Below are positions 37,127-46,310 of a stretch of 60,804 bases of DNA, piece by piece (position 1 is the stretch's first letter; each line of letters begins with the position of its first letter). The stretch is from Magnetospirillum sp. UT-4 (GTDB lineage Bacteria; Pseudomonadota; Alphaproteobacteria; Rhodospirillales; Magnetospirillaceae): contig NZ_CACVCG010000041.1 of NCBI RefSeq assembly GCF_902729435.1, positions 6,550 through 67,353 on the forward strand, written 5' to 3'. Below the pieces are notes generated by a model that was not told where the DNA came from, ran no database searches, and worked only from the letters and a program-made list of their open reading frames with translations. The position numbers and the translations under genes were made by a program.

Positions 37127-38889
37127 CCGCGCGGCGTGTAGACCCACTCGCGTCCGCCCACCGCCAGGCGCCGGGTCTCGCTGGAGCCGACCACCACCAT
37201 GGTCAGCATGTCGGCATGGTCGGGGGTGAGTTCGCCCAGGGACACCACCCGCACCTCTTCCTCGGGGCGACCGAGCTGGCGGGCCAGGATCACCGGGGTC
37301 TGCGGCGGCCGGCCCGACAGCAGGATGTCGCGGGCCCGGGCCAATTGATCCCGCCGCCGCTTCGACACCGGGTTGTAGAAACAGACCACGAAATCGGCCT
37401 CGGCGGCGGCCTTCAGGCGCTTCTCGATGGTCTCCCACGGGGTCAGCAGGTCGGACAGCGAGATGGTGCAGAAATCATGGTTGACCGGCGCCCCGGCGCG
37501 GGCCGCCGCCACCTGCAGCGCCGAGACGCCGGGCAGGACGGCGATCTCGGCGCGCCGCCATTCCGGCTTGCCCTCGCGGTCAAGCAGCTCGAACACCAGG
37601 GTGGCCAGGGCGTAGATGCCGGCATCGCCGGAGCAGACCAGGCAGACGCTGCCGCCGGCGCCGGCCAGGTCGAGGGCCTTGCGGGCGCGTTCGGCCTCGG
37701 ATCCCAGATCGCTTTCATGCCGCGCCTTGCCGGCGGCGGCCTCGCCCAGCAGGTCGAGATACAGGCCGTAGCCGACCAGATCGGTGGCGGCGGCGATGGC
37801 GGCCGACACCTCGGGCGTGCGGACCGCGGCGGCGCCGGGGCCGATGCCCACCACCCACAGCCTGCCGCGCGGCCGGCCCACCGCCTCCGGCGCGATGGCG
37901 GGGCCGCGGGCGATGGCCACGGTGGCGCGGGCCGATTTGCGCTTGGGCACCACCAATGCGCCCCGGGGTCCGGCGGCGGCCAGGGCGGCACCCTCGGCGA
38001 CGCCGGGGCAGCCGGTCTCGCGCAGGACCACCTCGGACGGATTGAGCAGGCGCGGCGCCTCGGCGTTCAGGTCCTCGGCGGTGAGGAAGCGGGCCGGAAC
38101 CCCCAGCCGGGCGGCCAGGGCATGCACCGCCGCCTCGTCGGCCTTGAGGTCGATGGAGGCGACGCAGGCCACCGAGGCGGCGGCCAGGCCTTCCTCGTCC
38201 AGCGCCGCCAGGGCCAGCTCGGCCAGTTGGTCGGGCGGGCAGCCGCGATCGCAGCCCACCCCGAGGGCGAGGGTGGGCGGATGCAGCACCAGTTCGCCGT
38301 CCTCGGGGGCGACGGCGTGGTCGGTGATCCGCACCGCCAGATCGGCCTCGGCGGCGAAGGACACGCCGTCCAGCCAACCGGCCTCGCCGGCCTCGACCTC
38401 CAGCCGCACCGGCTCTCCCGCCAGCAGGGCGGCGGCCACCGGCTTGGCGCCATCTGGATTGGCGACCCGCCAGCCCACGGGCGGCTCGTCCAGCGCCACC
38501 CCGAGGGCGAGGTCGCCGGCGGTGGTGACGGCGGCGGCGGCGCCCAGCCCGGCGGCCATGGTGCGGGCCAGGGCATTGGCGCCGTGATGGCCGCCCAGCA
38601 GCGGCACCACCGCCGAGGCGTCGGGGGCCACCGCCAGCAGCGGCGGCTCGGCCCGCTTGTCGGCCAGCAGCGGCGCCACCGCGCGGATCAGGATGCCGGC
38701 GGCGCACAGGCCGATCACGGTGTGCCCGGCCGCGAACAGCCCGCGGATATGCGCCGTGGCGTCGGCGAAGACCAGCTCGGCGCCGTCGATCCGTCCGGCC
38801 AGGCCGTGCAGCTCGGCCCCCGGCAGCAGCGCCTTGAGGCGACGGGCGGTTTCCAGGGCGGCGGGGGTGAGGCAGACCAGGACAATCAT
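37105..38889 (-). CDS. CbiG-CobJ fusion: cobalt-precorrin-5A hydrolase / precorrin-3B C17-methyltransferase
   Basis: 594 residues carrying two consecutive enzymes of the corrin pathway. Residues 1-335 are CbiG (VFADATAHIRGLFAAGHTVI, GLCAAGILIRAVAPLLADKR, VVPLLGGHHGANALARTMAA, LGVGCDRGCP). Residues ~343-594 are CobJ/CbiH (LWVVGIGPGAAAVRTPEVSA, DLVGYGLYLDLLG, VCSGDAGIYALA, PGVSALQVAAARAGAPVNHD, CFYNPVSKRRRDQL). Start ATG 38889 overlaps the cobI stop as ATGA. The presence of CbiG supports the early-cobalt pathway. Confidence 0.94.
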   Translation of the reverse strand: MIVLVCLTPAALETARRLKALLPGAELHGLAGRIDGAELVFADATAHIRGLFAAGHTVIGLCAAGILIRAVAPLLADKRAEPPLLAVAPDASAVVPLLGGHHGANALARTMAAGLGAAAAVTTAGDLALGVALDEPPVGWRVANPDGAKPVAAALLAGEPVRLEVEAGEAGWLDGVSFAAEADLAVRITDHAVAPEDGELVLHPPTLALGVGCDRGCPPDQLAELALAALDEEGLAAASVACVASIDLKADEAAVHALAARLGVPARFLTAEDLNAEAPRLLNPSEVVLRETGCPGVAEGAALAAAGPRGALVVPKRKSARATVAIARGPAIAPEAVGRPRGRLWVVGIGPGAAAVRTPEVSAAIAAATDLVGYGLYLDLLGEAAAGKARHESDLGSEAERARKALDLAGAGGSVCLVCSGDAGIYALATLVFELLDREGKPEWRRAEIAVLPGVSALQVAAARAGAPVNHDFCTISLSDLLTPWETIEKRLKAAAEADFVVCFYNPVSKRRRDQLARARDILLSGRPPQTPVILARQLGRPEEEVRVVSLGELTPDHADMLTMVVVGSSETRRLAVGGREWVYTPRGYARKLV

Positions 38890-39566
38890 CGGCGCACCAG
38901 GATCAGCGAGAAATAGGAGGCCTCGGACAGGCCGGAGAGCGGCGAGATCCGCTGGTCGGGGAAGGTGGCGCGCTCGACAACCACCGCCGCCTCGGCCAGA
39001 CCCAGCCCGGCCAGCAGGGCTTTCAGGCGCGGCAGGTGGCGGCCCACCTTCATGATGACGGCGGTGTCCGAGGCCAGCAGCGCCGCCTCGATCTCGGCAT
39101 CGGCGCGGGTGGCCGGAACCACCGCCAGCCGCTCGTCGAGAATCGCCAGGGGCCGCGCCAGGGCGGCCGAGGCGGCCATGGGCGAACTGATGCCCGGCAC
39201 CAACGCCACCGGGAAGCGGCCGGCCAGCACGGCGGCGAGGTGGATGAACGAGCCGAAGAACAGGGGATCGCCCTCGCACAGCACGCCGACGTCGCGTCCC
39301 GCCGCCAGATGGGCGGCGACCGCCTCGGCAGCGGCGCCGTAGGCGGCCTCGGTGTCGTCACGCTCCGGGCGGAAGGACAGGCGGATGGGGATCTCGGTCC
39401 TGGCGGCGGGGATGTAGGGGGCGGCGATGGTGCGCGCCATGCCCTCGCCCTCCAGCGGCGCCGGCCAGGCCAGCACCGGCAGCGCCCCCAGCAGGCGGAT
39501 GGCCTTGGCGGTCAGCAGCTCGGGGTCGCCCGGCCCGACCCCGATACCCCACAATGTCCCGGTCAT
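38886..39566 (-). CDS. cobI: Precorrin-2/cobalt-precorrin-2 C20-methyltransferase
   Basis: SAM-dependent C20 methylation (CobI/CbiL). 226 residues starting MTGTLWGIGVGPGDPELLTA, with AAGRDVGVLCEGDPLFFGSF, VALVPGISSPMAASAALARP, AVVPATRADAEIEAAL and MKVGRHLPRLKALLAGLGL. It overlaps cobL by 4 nt upstream and cbiG-cobJ by 4 nt downstream, so the whole cobL-cobI-cbiG/cobJ set is probably one transcript. Confidence 0.95.
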   Translation of the reverse strand: MTGTLWGIGVGPGDPELLTAKAIRLLGALPVLAWPAPLEGEGMARTIAAPYIPAARTEIPIRLSFRPERDDTEAAYGAAAEAVAAHLAAGRDVGVLCEGDPLFFGSFIHLAAVLAGRFPVALVPGISSPMAASAALARPLAILDERLAVVPATRADAEIEAALLASDTAVIMKVGRHLPRLKALLAGLGLAEAAVVVERATFPDQRISPLSGLSEASYFSLILVRR

Positions 39567-40750
39567 GTCTTGCGCCCCCGGTACTGGGTCACCGGCATGG
39601 CCGGGTGCCAGGTGTGGAAGCCGCCCACCGGGGCCAGCTGCGAGACCGCCAGCCGCACCAGCTCGCCGCCATGGGCGCTGCGGAAGCCCAGCAGGGCGGC
39701 CTCGCCCTCGGCGGTCACCGCATTGGCGACCAGCCGGCCGCCGGGCCTGAGGGCGGCGCGGCAGGCCTCGAGCAGGCCGGGCTCGGAGACGCCGCCGCCG
39801 ACGAACACCGCGTCGGGGTCGGAATAGGGCAGCGCCCCCGGGGCGGCGCCCTGCACCACCTCCAGCCCAGGCACCCCCAAGGCGAGGGCGTTGCGGCCGA
39901 TGCGGGCGGCGCGCTCGGGCTTGGGCTCGATGGCGACGGCGCGGCCGCCCGCCCGCATCCACTCGATGCCCACCGAGCCGGACCCGGCGCCGACGTCCCA
40001 CAGCAACTCGCCGGGCAGCGGCGCCAGCGCCGCCAGGGTGATCGCCCGCACCTCGCGCTTGGTCAGCTGCCCGTCATGCTCGAAGCAATCATCGGGCAGG
40101 CCGGGAACCAGCGACGGCGGCACCCGCCCCGGTTCGGCGGCGCACTCCACCGCCAGGGTCGTCAGGTCGGCGGTGTCGCCCTGCCAGGATTCCGCATGGG
40201 CGCGGCGGAGGCGTTCATCGGGTCCGCCCAGACTCTCCAGCGCCGCCAGCAGCGACGGGCCGAACCCGGCCTCGACCAGCAGGCGGGCCAGGGCCGGGGC
40301 GGTGCGGCCGTCCTCGGCCAGCACCAGCAGGCGGCGGCCGGGGGCGAGGTGCAGGCGCAGGGCCTCCAGCGGGCGGCCGTGGACGGTCAGGCAGAGACAC
40401 TCCTGCAGCGGCCATTTCAGCCGCGCGGCGGCCAGCGAAAAGGCGCCGGGATGGGGAATGACCGCCAGCTCGGCGGGATCGAACCAGCCGGCCAGGGTGG
40501 CGCCGATGCCGAACCACATGGGATCGCCCGAGGCCAGCACCGCCACCCGCCGCCCGCGATGCGAGTCGAGCAAGGCCCGCGCGCCCGAAAACGGGCGCGG
40601 CCAGGGATGCTTTTCCGCCGCCGCCACCATGGCCAGGTGGCGTTCGCCGCCCACCACCATTTCGGCGCCGGCCAGCACCGCCCGCGCCGCCGGAGCCAGC
40701 CCGTCAAGGCCGTCGGCGCCGATGCCGATGATGGTCAGCCAGGGAGTCAT
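39563..40750 (-). CDS. cobL: Precorrin-6Y C5,15-methyltransferase (decarboxylating), CbiE-CbiT fusion
   Basis: Methylates C5 and C15 and decarboxylates the C12 acetate chain. 395 residues. The CbiE half (about 1-205) has WLTIIGIGADGLDGL, VAVLASGDPMWFGIGATLAG and HPGAFSLAAARLKWPLQE. The CbiT half (about 225-395) has LTKREVRAITLAALAPLPGE, LLWDVGAGSGSVGIEWMRAG and the SAM-site continuation AVAIEPKPERAARIGRNALA. Overlaps cobI by 4 nt. Confidence 0.95.
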   Translation of the reverse strand: MTPWLTIIGIGADGLDGLAPAARAVLAGAEMVVGGERHLAMVAAAEKHPWPRPFSGARALLDSHRGRRVAVLASGDPMWFGIGATLAGWFDPAELAVIPHPGAFSLAAARLKWPLQECLCLTVHGRPLEALRLHLAPGRRLLVLAEDGRTAPALARLLVEAGFGPSLLAALESLGGPDERLRRAHAESWQGDTADLTTLAVECAAEPGRVPPSLVPGLPDDCFEHDGQLTKREVRAITLAALAPLPGELLWDVGAGSGSVGIEWMRAGGRAVAIEPKPERAARIGRNALALGVPGLEVVQGAAPGALPYSDPDAVFVGGGVSEPGLLEACRAALRPGGRLVANAVTAEGEAALLGFRSAHGGELVRLAVSQLAPVGGFHTWHPAMPVTQYRGRKT

Positions 40751-40765
40751 GGGAACCTTCCGTAA

Positions 40766-40912
40766 CCCCCTCCCCCCTCGTGGGGGAGGGTTGGGGTAGG
40801 GGGGCGAACCGCGTCGGCGTCGGAGTGTGCGATTTCACCCCACCCCCAACCCCTCCCCTTCAAGGGGAGGGGGGCAGTAAAGGACAGACCCCTCCCCTTC
40901 AAGGGGAGGGAG
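40766..40912. repeat. GC-rich palindromic repeat cluster, family B locus 2
   Basis: Between cobH and cobL. It contains three palindromic units: one closing on TCGTG (CCCCCTCGTGGGGG) and two identical units closing on TTCAA (CCCCTCCCCTTCAAGGGGAG). Blocks such as CACCCCACCCCCAACCCC lie between them and pair with GGTTGGGGTAGGGGGG. Same element family as 15311-15425 and 50135-50174. Confidence 0.85.
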
Positions 40913-40928
40913 TATCCGCATGTCCGGC

Positions 40929-41555
40929 TCATTCCAACCCCCCCGCCAGGGCGTTCACCGCCGCCGCCGCCATGGCCGAGCCGCCGCGGCGGCCGCGAAT
41001 GGCGATGTGGGGCAGGCCGGAGGCGATCAGCGCGTCCTTGGATTCCACCGCGCCGACGAAGCCGACGGCGAAGCCCAGCACCAGGGCCGGGCGCGGCCCG
41101 CCTTCCGCCACCATGTCGAGCAGGCGGAACAGCGCCGTCGGCGCGTTGCCCACCGCCACCACCGCGCCCTCCAGCCAGGGGCGCCACAATTCCACCGCCA
41201 TGGCCGAGCGGGTGGTGCCGATCTCGCGGGCGGCCACCTCCACCGCCGCGTCGTTGAGGGTGCAGATCACCGCGTTGTCGGCGGGCAGGCGGCGGCGGAT
41301 GATGCCGTGGGCGACCATCTCGGCATCCACCAGGATCGGCGCCCCGGCGGCCAAAGCGGCGCGGCCGGCGGCGGCGGCCCCCGGGCTGGCGGCGAGGTCG
41401 CCGACCACATCGGGCATGCCGCAGGCATGGATCACCCGCACCGCCACCTCGCGCAGATTCTCGGGCAGGGTCTCCAGCGGCGCCTCGGCGCGGATGGCGG
41501 CGAAGGAGCGGCGGTAGATCTCGGCCGGGTCGCGGATCCAGCTATCGGTGGTCAC
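40929..41555 (-). CDS. cobH: Precorrin-8X/cobalt-precorrin-8 methylmutase
   Basis: Moves the C11 methyl group to C12 (CobH/CbiC). 208 residues with the catalytic histidine His43 in VRVIHACGMPD, then PILVDAEMVAHGII, DNAVICTL, GTTRSAMAVELWRPWLEGAV, VAVGNAPTALFRLL and VGFVGAVESKDALI. It lies 12 bp after cbiX and before the family B repeat that separates it from cobL. Confidence 0.96.
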   Translation of the reverse strand: MTTDSWIRDPAEIYRRSFAAIRAEAPLETLPENLREVAVRVIHACGMPDVVGDLAASPGAAAAGRAALAAGAPILVDAEMVAHGIIRRRLPADNAVICTLNDAAVEVAAREIGTTRSAMAVELWRPWLEGAVVAVGNAPTALFRLLDMVAEGGPRPALVLGFAVGFVGAVESKDALIASGLPHIAIRGRRGGSAMAAAAVNALAGGLE

Positions 41556-41567
41556 CTCCGTCTCCGC

Positions 41568-42530
41568 TCAGTCGTGGTGGTGATGGTGGCCGTGGTGATG
41601 GTGATGATGGTGGCCATGATCGTGGTCATGGCCGTGGTCATGATGGTCGCCATCGGTGCCGATGCCGCGCACGTGATGGTGATGTCCGGCCTGGGTGGCG
41701 CCGACCTGGCCCTCGTAGCCGACCACCTGCTCACGATACTTGCACAAGGTGCAGTTCATGTGGGTGCGGCCCTCGACGATCTCGGCGATGCGCTCGACGA
41801 AGCTGTCGATGACCAGGGGGTGGTCGTTGAGATAGGGCGCCTTCAGGATCTCGATGCCGGGATGGGCCGCCGCCGCCTGGTCGGCCCAGTCGTAGATGCG
41901 CTTGACCAGGATGCCGGTGAACAGGAAGTAGGGGAACACGACGATGCGGGAATAGCCCAGGCGGACGGCCCGCTCCAGCGCCTGGTCGACCAGCGGATAG
42001 GCGACGCCGGAATAGGCGGTCTCGGCCCAGCCGAAGCCCATGCCCTCCCACAGCATGCGGGCGACCTTGGCGACGTTGGAATTGGCGTCGGGATCGTTGG
42101 TGCCGCGCCCGACCACCAGCAGCAGGGTGTCCTTGCGCGCCATTCCGGCCTTGCCCTGGGCCTCGCCCTCCTCGATGCGGGCGGCCGCCGCCTGCAGCAG
42201 CTTGGGATCGACCGCCAGCTCGCGGCCGAACTCGATCCTCAGCTCCGGGTTGGCGGCGGCGAAGGAGTTGATCTCCCACGGCAAATCGTTCTTGACGTGG
42301 CCGGCGGCGAACAGCATGCCGGGCACCGCCAGGATGCGGGTGACGCCCTTGGCCTTCAGCGCCTCCAGCCCGTCCTTGATGATCGGGCGGGCGAATTCCA
42401 GATAGCCGCTCTCCACCGCGTAATCGGGCAGGCGGGCCGAGAGATGGCGGGAGAGGGACTCGAATTCGCGGGTGGCCTCGACGTCGCGGCTGCCGTGGCC
42501 GCAGATCATCACCCCGAGCTTTTCCGTCAT
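41568..42530 (-). CDS. cbiX: Sirohydrochlorin cobaltochelatase CbiX with His-rich tail
   Basis: Inserts cobalt into sirohydrochlorin, the first dedicated step of the anaerobic corrin pathway. 320 residues. Two ferrochelatase-like halves are seen: KLGVMICGHGSRDVEATREF and PGMLFAAGHVKNDLPWEI in the first, LLLVVGRGTNDPDANSNVAK and VFPYFLFTGILVKRIYDWAD in the second. After NCTLCKYREQ (CXXC, possibly Fe-S) the last 40 residues are dominated by His with Gly/Asp, a likely cobalt-binding or storage tail. It precedes cobH on the minus strand. Confidence 0.93.
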   Translation of the reverse strand: MTEKLGVMICGHGSRDVEATREFESLSRHLSARLPDYAVESGYLEFARPIIKDGLEALKAKGVTRILAVPGMLFAAGHVKNDLPWEINSFAAANPELRIEFGRELAVDPKLLQAAAARIEEGEAQGKAGMARKDTLLLVVGRGTNDPDANSNVAKVARMLWEGMGFGWAETAYSGVAYPLVDQALERAVRLGYSRIVVFPYFLFTGILVKRIYDWADQAAAAHPGIEILKAPYLNDHPLVIDSFVERIAEIVEGRTHMNCTLCKYREQVVGYEGQVGATQAGHHHHVRGIGTDGDHHDHGHDHDHGHHHHHHHGHHHHHD

Positions 42531-42653
42531 GTGCGCGTGGTCCTTGCCTTCGTGCGTTGACCGGCTGGTCCATGCCTCCGGCCGGAAAGGCGCCGACTAT
42601 AGGCGGTGTCGCGGTGATTTGTAAGTCCCCCGAAACGCGGCTAATCTCCCGCC

Positions 42654-43655
42654 ATGCTTCCCTTCGGCACCCAGTTCGGCCACGCCCCCGACGCCCTGTT
42701 CATGCTGTTCCTCGCCCTCGGCCTCGATGCCGTGGCCGGCGAGATGGGCTGGCTGTTCCGCCGCCTGCCGCACCCGGTGGTGGTGATCGGCAACGCCATC
42801 GCCTGGCTGGAAAAGCGCCTCAACCGCCCGGAACGGAGCGAGGCGGCCCGGCGCCGCCGCGGCCTGCTGACGGTGGCGGTGATGGTGACGGGAGCCGCCG
42901 CCATCGGCTTCGGTCTGGCCTTCCTCGCCCGCGCCTTTCCCCATGCCTGGCTGCTCGAGGTGTTCGTCGCCGCCACCCTGGTGGCGCAGAAGGGGCTGTT
43001 CGAGCATGTGGACGACGTCGCCCGGGCGCTTCAGGGCAACGGACTGGAGGCCGGCCGCTACGCCGTCTCGCGCATCGTCGGCCGCGACCCGCAAAGCCTG
43101 GACGAGCATGGGGTGGCCCGCGCCGCCATCGAAAGCCTGGCCGAGAACTTCGCCGACGCGGTGGTGGCCCCGGTGTTCTGGTACCTGCTGTTCGGGCTGC
43201 CCGGCATGCTGGTCTACAAGACGGTCAACACCCTGGACAGCATGATCGGCCACCGCAACGACCGCTACCGCGCCTTCGGCATGGTGGCGGCGCGGCTGGA
43301 CGACGGGATGAACCTGGTGCCGGCGCGGCTGGCCGGGCTGATCATCGTGCTGGCCTCGCTGTTCGCCGCCAAGGGCAATCCGTGGCGGTCGCTGGTGACC
43401 ATGATCCGCGATGCCGGCAACCACCGCTCGCCCAATTCAGGCTGGCCCGAAGCGGCCATGGCCGGGGCGCTCGGGCTCGCCCTGGCGGGACCGCGCAAAT
43501 ATCCCGGCCTGACCGTCGACGAGAAATGGATCGGCTCGGGCCGGGCGCGGGCCAATGTGGCCGACATCGACCGCGCGCTCCACCTGTTCGTCGCCGCCTG
43601 CCTGCTCGACATCGGCCTGGTGGCGCTGGCGCTGTGGCTGCGGGTGGTGCTGTAA
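42654..43655 (+). CDS. cbiB: Adenosylcobinamide-phosphate synthase CbiB/CobD
   Basis: Membrane enzyme that attaches aminopropanol (phosphate) to adenosylcobyric acid. 333 residues with several membrane segments and the family motifs PHPVVVIGNAIAWLEKRLNR, AIESLAENFADAVVAPVFWY, YKTVNTLDSMIGHRNDRYR and DAGNHRSPNSGWPEAAMAGA. It is divergent from cbiX and ends 3 bp before the convergent hemW. The 123-bp upstream spacer has no recognisable cobalamin riboswitch. Confidence 0.94.
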   Translation: MLPFGTQFGHAPDALFMLFLALGLDAVAGEMGWLFRRLPHPVVVIGNAIAWLEKRLNRPERSEAARRRRGLLTVAVMVTGAAAIGFGLAFLARAFPHAWLLEVFVAATLVAQKGLFEHVDDVARALQGNGLEAGRYAVSRIVGRDPQSLDEHGVARAAIESLAENFADAVVAPVFWYLLFGLPGMLVYKTVNTLDSMIGHRNDRYRAFGMVAARLDDGMNLVPARLAGLIIVLASLFAAKGNPWRSLVTMIRDAGNHRSPNSGWPEAAMAGALGLALAGPRKYPGLTVDEKWIGSGRARANVADIDRALHLFVAACLLDIGLVALALWLRVVL

Positions 43656-43658
43656 AAG

Positions 43659-44789
43659 TTAGCTCAACAGCTCCGCAATCACTCGGTTGAGCAGCAGCAT
43701 GCCGGCCGGGGTGGCGCGAAGGCCGACTTTGGTGCGTTCCACCAGCCCGGCTTCGGCCAGCCGCTCCACCGCTTGCGCATTCACCACCGAAGCCAGCGGC
43801 AATTCGGCGGCCGCTTCGAACGTCGCGGCGTCGATGCCGGCGGTCAGGCGCAGGCCCATCATCACCAGTTCCTCGGCCCGCGTCTCCGGGTCCAGCGCCT
43901 CGCGCGCCCTGGTGGCGTGGCCGTCGCGCTCGACCCCGTTCAGCCACGCCTCGGGGGCGCGGTGCTGGCGCAAGGCCTGGCGGTTCAGGCGGCCATGGGC
44001 GCCGGGGCCGATGCCGACATAGTCGCCGCCGCGCCAATAGGTCAGGTTGTGGCGGCTTTCGCCGCCCGGCCGGGCGTGGTTGGAGACCTCGTAGGCGGGC
44101 AGGCCGGCGGCGGCGCACATGCGCTGGGTCAGCTCGAACAGCCCGGCGGCGGTATCCTCGTCGGGCAGCACCAGCGCGCCGCGGGCCTGCAGGGGGAAGA
44201 AGGCGGTGCCTTCCTCGATGGTCAGCTGGTACAGCGACAGATGGTCGCCGGCCAGCGCCAGGGCGCGGCCCAGCTCGGCTTCCCACGCCGTCACGGTCTG
44301 GCCGGGGCGGGCATAGATGAGGTCGAAGCTGAAGCGGCCGAAGGTGCCGGCGGCCAGGTCAAGGGCGGCCAGCGCCTCGGCCAGGTCGTGGCGGCGACCC
44401 AGCGCCCGCAGCGCCGAATCGTCCAGCGCCTGCACCCCCAGCGACAGGCGATTGACGCCCGCCGCCCGGAAATCGCGGAAGCGCCCGGCCTCGGCGGCGC
44501 CGGGATTGGCTTCCAGGGTGATTTCGAGGTCGTCGGCCAGCTTCCAATGCCCGGCCACCGCGTCGAGGAGGGCGGCCACCGTGGCCGGCTCCATCAGGCT
44601 GGGGGTGCCGCCGCCGAAGAACACCGAGGTGACGGTCGCGCCCGGCTTCAGCGCCGCGAACCACGCCAGTTCCCGCAGCAGCGCGGCGCGCCAGCGGGGA
44701 TGGTCGACGGACTCGGCGACGTGGCTGTTGAAGTCGCAATAGGGGCACTTGGACAGGCAGAACGGCCAGTGGACGTAGATGCCGAACAT
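43659..44789 (-). CDS. hemW: Radical SAM heme chaperone HemW
   Basis: Heme-binding radical SAM protein, formerly annotated as coproporphyrinogen III oxidase-like. 376 residues with an N-terminal 4Fe-4S/SAM site (Cys11, Cys15, Cys18) in HWPFCLSKCPYCDFNSHV. It also has FFGGGTPSLM, ITLEANPGAAEAGRFRDFRA, GVNRLSLGVQ and SFDLIYARPGQT. It lacks the extra cysteine motif of true HemN. A family A repeat separates it from rdgB, completing the usual rph-rdgB-hemW order. Confidence 0.94.
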   Translation of the reverse strand: MFGIYVHWPFCLSKCPYCDFNSHVAESVDHPRWRAALLRELAWFAALKPGATVTSVFFGGGTPSLMEPATVAALLDAVAGHWKLADDLEITLEANPGAAEAGRFRDFRAAGVNRLSLGVQALDDSALRALGRRHDLAEALAALDLAAGTFGRFSFDLIYARPGQTVTAWEAELGRALALAGDHLSLYQLTIEEGTAFFPLQARGALVLPDEDTAAGLFELTQRMCAAAGLPAYEVSNHARPGGESRHNLTYWRGGDYVGIGPGAHGRLNRQALRQHRAPEAWLNGVERDGHATRAREALDPETRAEELVMMGLRLTAGIDAATFEAAAELPLASVVNAQAVERLAEAGLVERTKVGLRATPAGMLLLNRVIAELLS

Positions 44790-44800
44790 CGGATCAATTC

Positions 44801-44862
44801 ACCACAAAGACACAAAGGGCACAAAGCTTAGTGGCTCTTCGTGTCCTTTGTGTCTTTGTGGT
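44801..44862. repeat. Palindromic intergenic repeat, family A copy 3
   Basis: ACCACAAAGACACAAAGG at the left pairs perfectly with CCTTTGTGTCTTTGTGGT at the right, over a loop containing GCACAAAGC and TCTTCGTGTC. It fills most of the rdgB-hemW spacer. Confidence 0.92.
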
Positions 44863-44866
44863 GCTC

Positions 44867-45463
44867 CTATTTGAAGCACCCCGCCACCAGCTTGGCGAAA
44901 GCATCGGCCCGGTGGCTGATGGCGTGCTTTTCCGCGGGCTCTTTCTCGGCGAAGGTGATGGACTCGCCCTTGGCCTGGAAGATGGGGTCGTAGCCGAAGC
45001 CCTTCGAGCCCCGGGGCGGCCACACGATGTCGCCTTCCACTGTGCCCTCGAATGTTTCGCAATGGCCGTCGGGCCAGGCCAAGGCGAGGGCGCAGACGAA
45101 GCGGGCGGTGCGGTCGGGGGCGGCGCCCATCCGCTCGTGCACCAACGCCATGGCGGCGGCGAAATCCTTGGCCGGGCCGGCCCAGCGGGCCGAATAGATG
45201 CCGGGATCGCCGCTTAAGGAATCCACCGCCAGCCCGGAATCGTCGGCCAGGGCAGGCAGGTTGGCGGCGGTCGCGGCGGCGCGGGCCTTCAGCTCGGCAT
45301 TGGCGACGAAGGTGGTGCCGGTCTCCTCCGGCTCGTCCAGACCCAGCGCACCGGCCGAGACCACCTCGACCCCGAACGGGGCCAGCAGCTCGCCGATCTC
45401 GCGCACCTTGCCGGCATTGTGGCTGGCGATGACCAGCCTGCCGCCGTCGAACTTCCGGCTCAT
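44867..45463 (-). CDS. rdgB: XTP/dITP diphosphatase (RdgB/HAM1)
   Basis: House-cleaning nucleotide pyrophosphatase that removes dITP/XTP. 198 residues from ATG 45463: [65 protein letters not shown] and [11 protein letters not shown] are the family signatures. [20 protein letters not shown] ends it. The start overlaps the rph stop as ATGA, so both are cotranslated. Confidence 0.95.
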   Translation of the reverse strand: MSRKFDGGRLVIASHNAGKVREIGELLAPFGVEVVSAGALGLDEPEETGTTFVANAELKARAAATAANLPALADDSGLAVDSLSGDPGIYSARWAGPAKDFAAAMALVHERMGAAPDRTARFVCALALAWPDGHCETFEGTVEGDIVWPPRGSKGFGYDPIFQAKGESITFAEKEPAEKHAISHRADAFAKLVAGCFK

Positions 45464-46179
45464 GCCAGCCCCAGCGCCTTCTTCTGATGGGCCACCAGCT
45501 CGGCCACGCCCTTTTCCGCCAGCGCCATCAGGGCGGAGAACTGGTCGCGGCTGAACGGGCGGTCCTCGGCGGTGCCCTGGACCTCGACGATGCCACCCGC
45601 GCCGGTCAGCACGAAATTGGCGTCGGCCTGGGCGGTGGAATCCTCGGCATAATCCAGATCGGCCACCGCCACGCCCTCGTACAGGCCGCACGAGATGGCG
45701 GCGACCTGATCGACCAGCGGCACCGCGGCGAGCTTGCCCATGCCCACCAGCTTCTGGAAGGCCAGGTGCAGCGCCACATAGGCACCGGTGATGGAGGCGG
45801 TGCGGGTGCCGCCATCGGCCTGCAGCACGTCGCAGTCGATCTTGACCTGCATTTCGCCCATGGCCACCAGATCGGTGACGGCGCGCATGGAGCGCCCGAT
45901 GAGGCGCTGGATCTCGTGGGTGCGGCCCGATTGCTTGCCCTTGGCGGCCTCGCGATCGGTGCGCGAATGGGTCGAGCGCGGCAGCATGCCGTATTCGGCG
46001 GTGACCCAGCCCTTGCCGGTATTGCGCAGGAAGGGCGGCACCCGTTCCTCCACCGAGGCGGTGCACAGGACGTGGGTATCGCCGAACCTGGCCAGGCACG
46101 ATCCCTCGGCGTGCTTGGAAAAGCCCGGTTCGAGGATGATGGTGCGGAGCTGGTCGGGAGCGCGGCCGGAGGGTCTCAT
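45460..46179 (-). CDS. rph: Ribonuclease PH
   Basis: Phosphorolytic 3' processing of tRNA precursors. 239 residues from ATG 46179 ([14 protein letters not shown]). Typical elements are [77 protein letters not shown] and [20 protein letters not shown]. An in-frame ATG at 46299 adds residues unlike the family. It is divergent from hrcA. Confidence 0.96.
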   Translation of the reverse strand: MRPSGRAPDQLRTIILEPGFSKHAEGSCLARFGDTHVLCTASVEERVPPFLRNTGKGWVTAEYGMLPRSTHSRTDREAAKGKQSGRTHEIQRLIGRSMRAVTDLVAMGEMQVKIDCDVLQADGGTRTASITGAYVALHLAFQKLVGMGKLAAVPLVDQVAAISCGLYEGVAVADLDYAEDSTAQADANFVLTGAGGIVEVQGTAEDRPFSRDQFSALMALAEKGVAELVAHQKKALGLA

Positions 46180-46255
46180 GGCGAGGGATGGTCCTTGGGT
46201 GGGGTGACTGTGGAGGGAAACTAGCGGCACCATGGGGCCAGGGGAACCCCCCAAG

Positions 46256-46284
46256 TTGACGGCCCCCCGGTTGCTCACTAGATT
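46256..46284 (+). promoter_or_regulatory. Sigma70-type promoter of hrcA-grpE
   Basis: TTGACG (46256-46261), 17-nt spacer, TAGATT (46279-46284), then ATG of hrcA at 46311. This is one of the best sigma70 matches in the window. No sigma32-type boxes and no CIRCE inverted repeat are seen in the spacer. Confidence 0.65.
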
Positions 46285-46310
46285 CCGGGCGGCATTCAAG
46301 GGTTTGAACC

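Noticed and set aside
41575-41660. Plus-strand GTGGTGATG-type microsatellite
   Set aside because: It is the reverse complement of the His codons of the CbiX tail, not an independent element.
42531-42653. Possible cobalamin riboswitch between cbiX and cbiB
   Set aside because: The spacer is only 123 bp and I see no B12-box or typical long paired leader. The cobA/cbiD spacer (85 bp) is also too short.
46180-46310. CIRCE element in front of hrcA
   Set aside because: No TTAGCACTC/GAGTGCTAA inverted repeat is present; only a sigma70-type promoter is seen.
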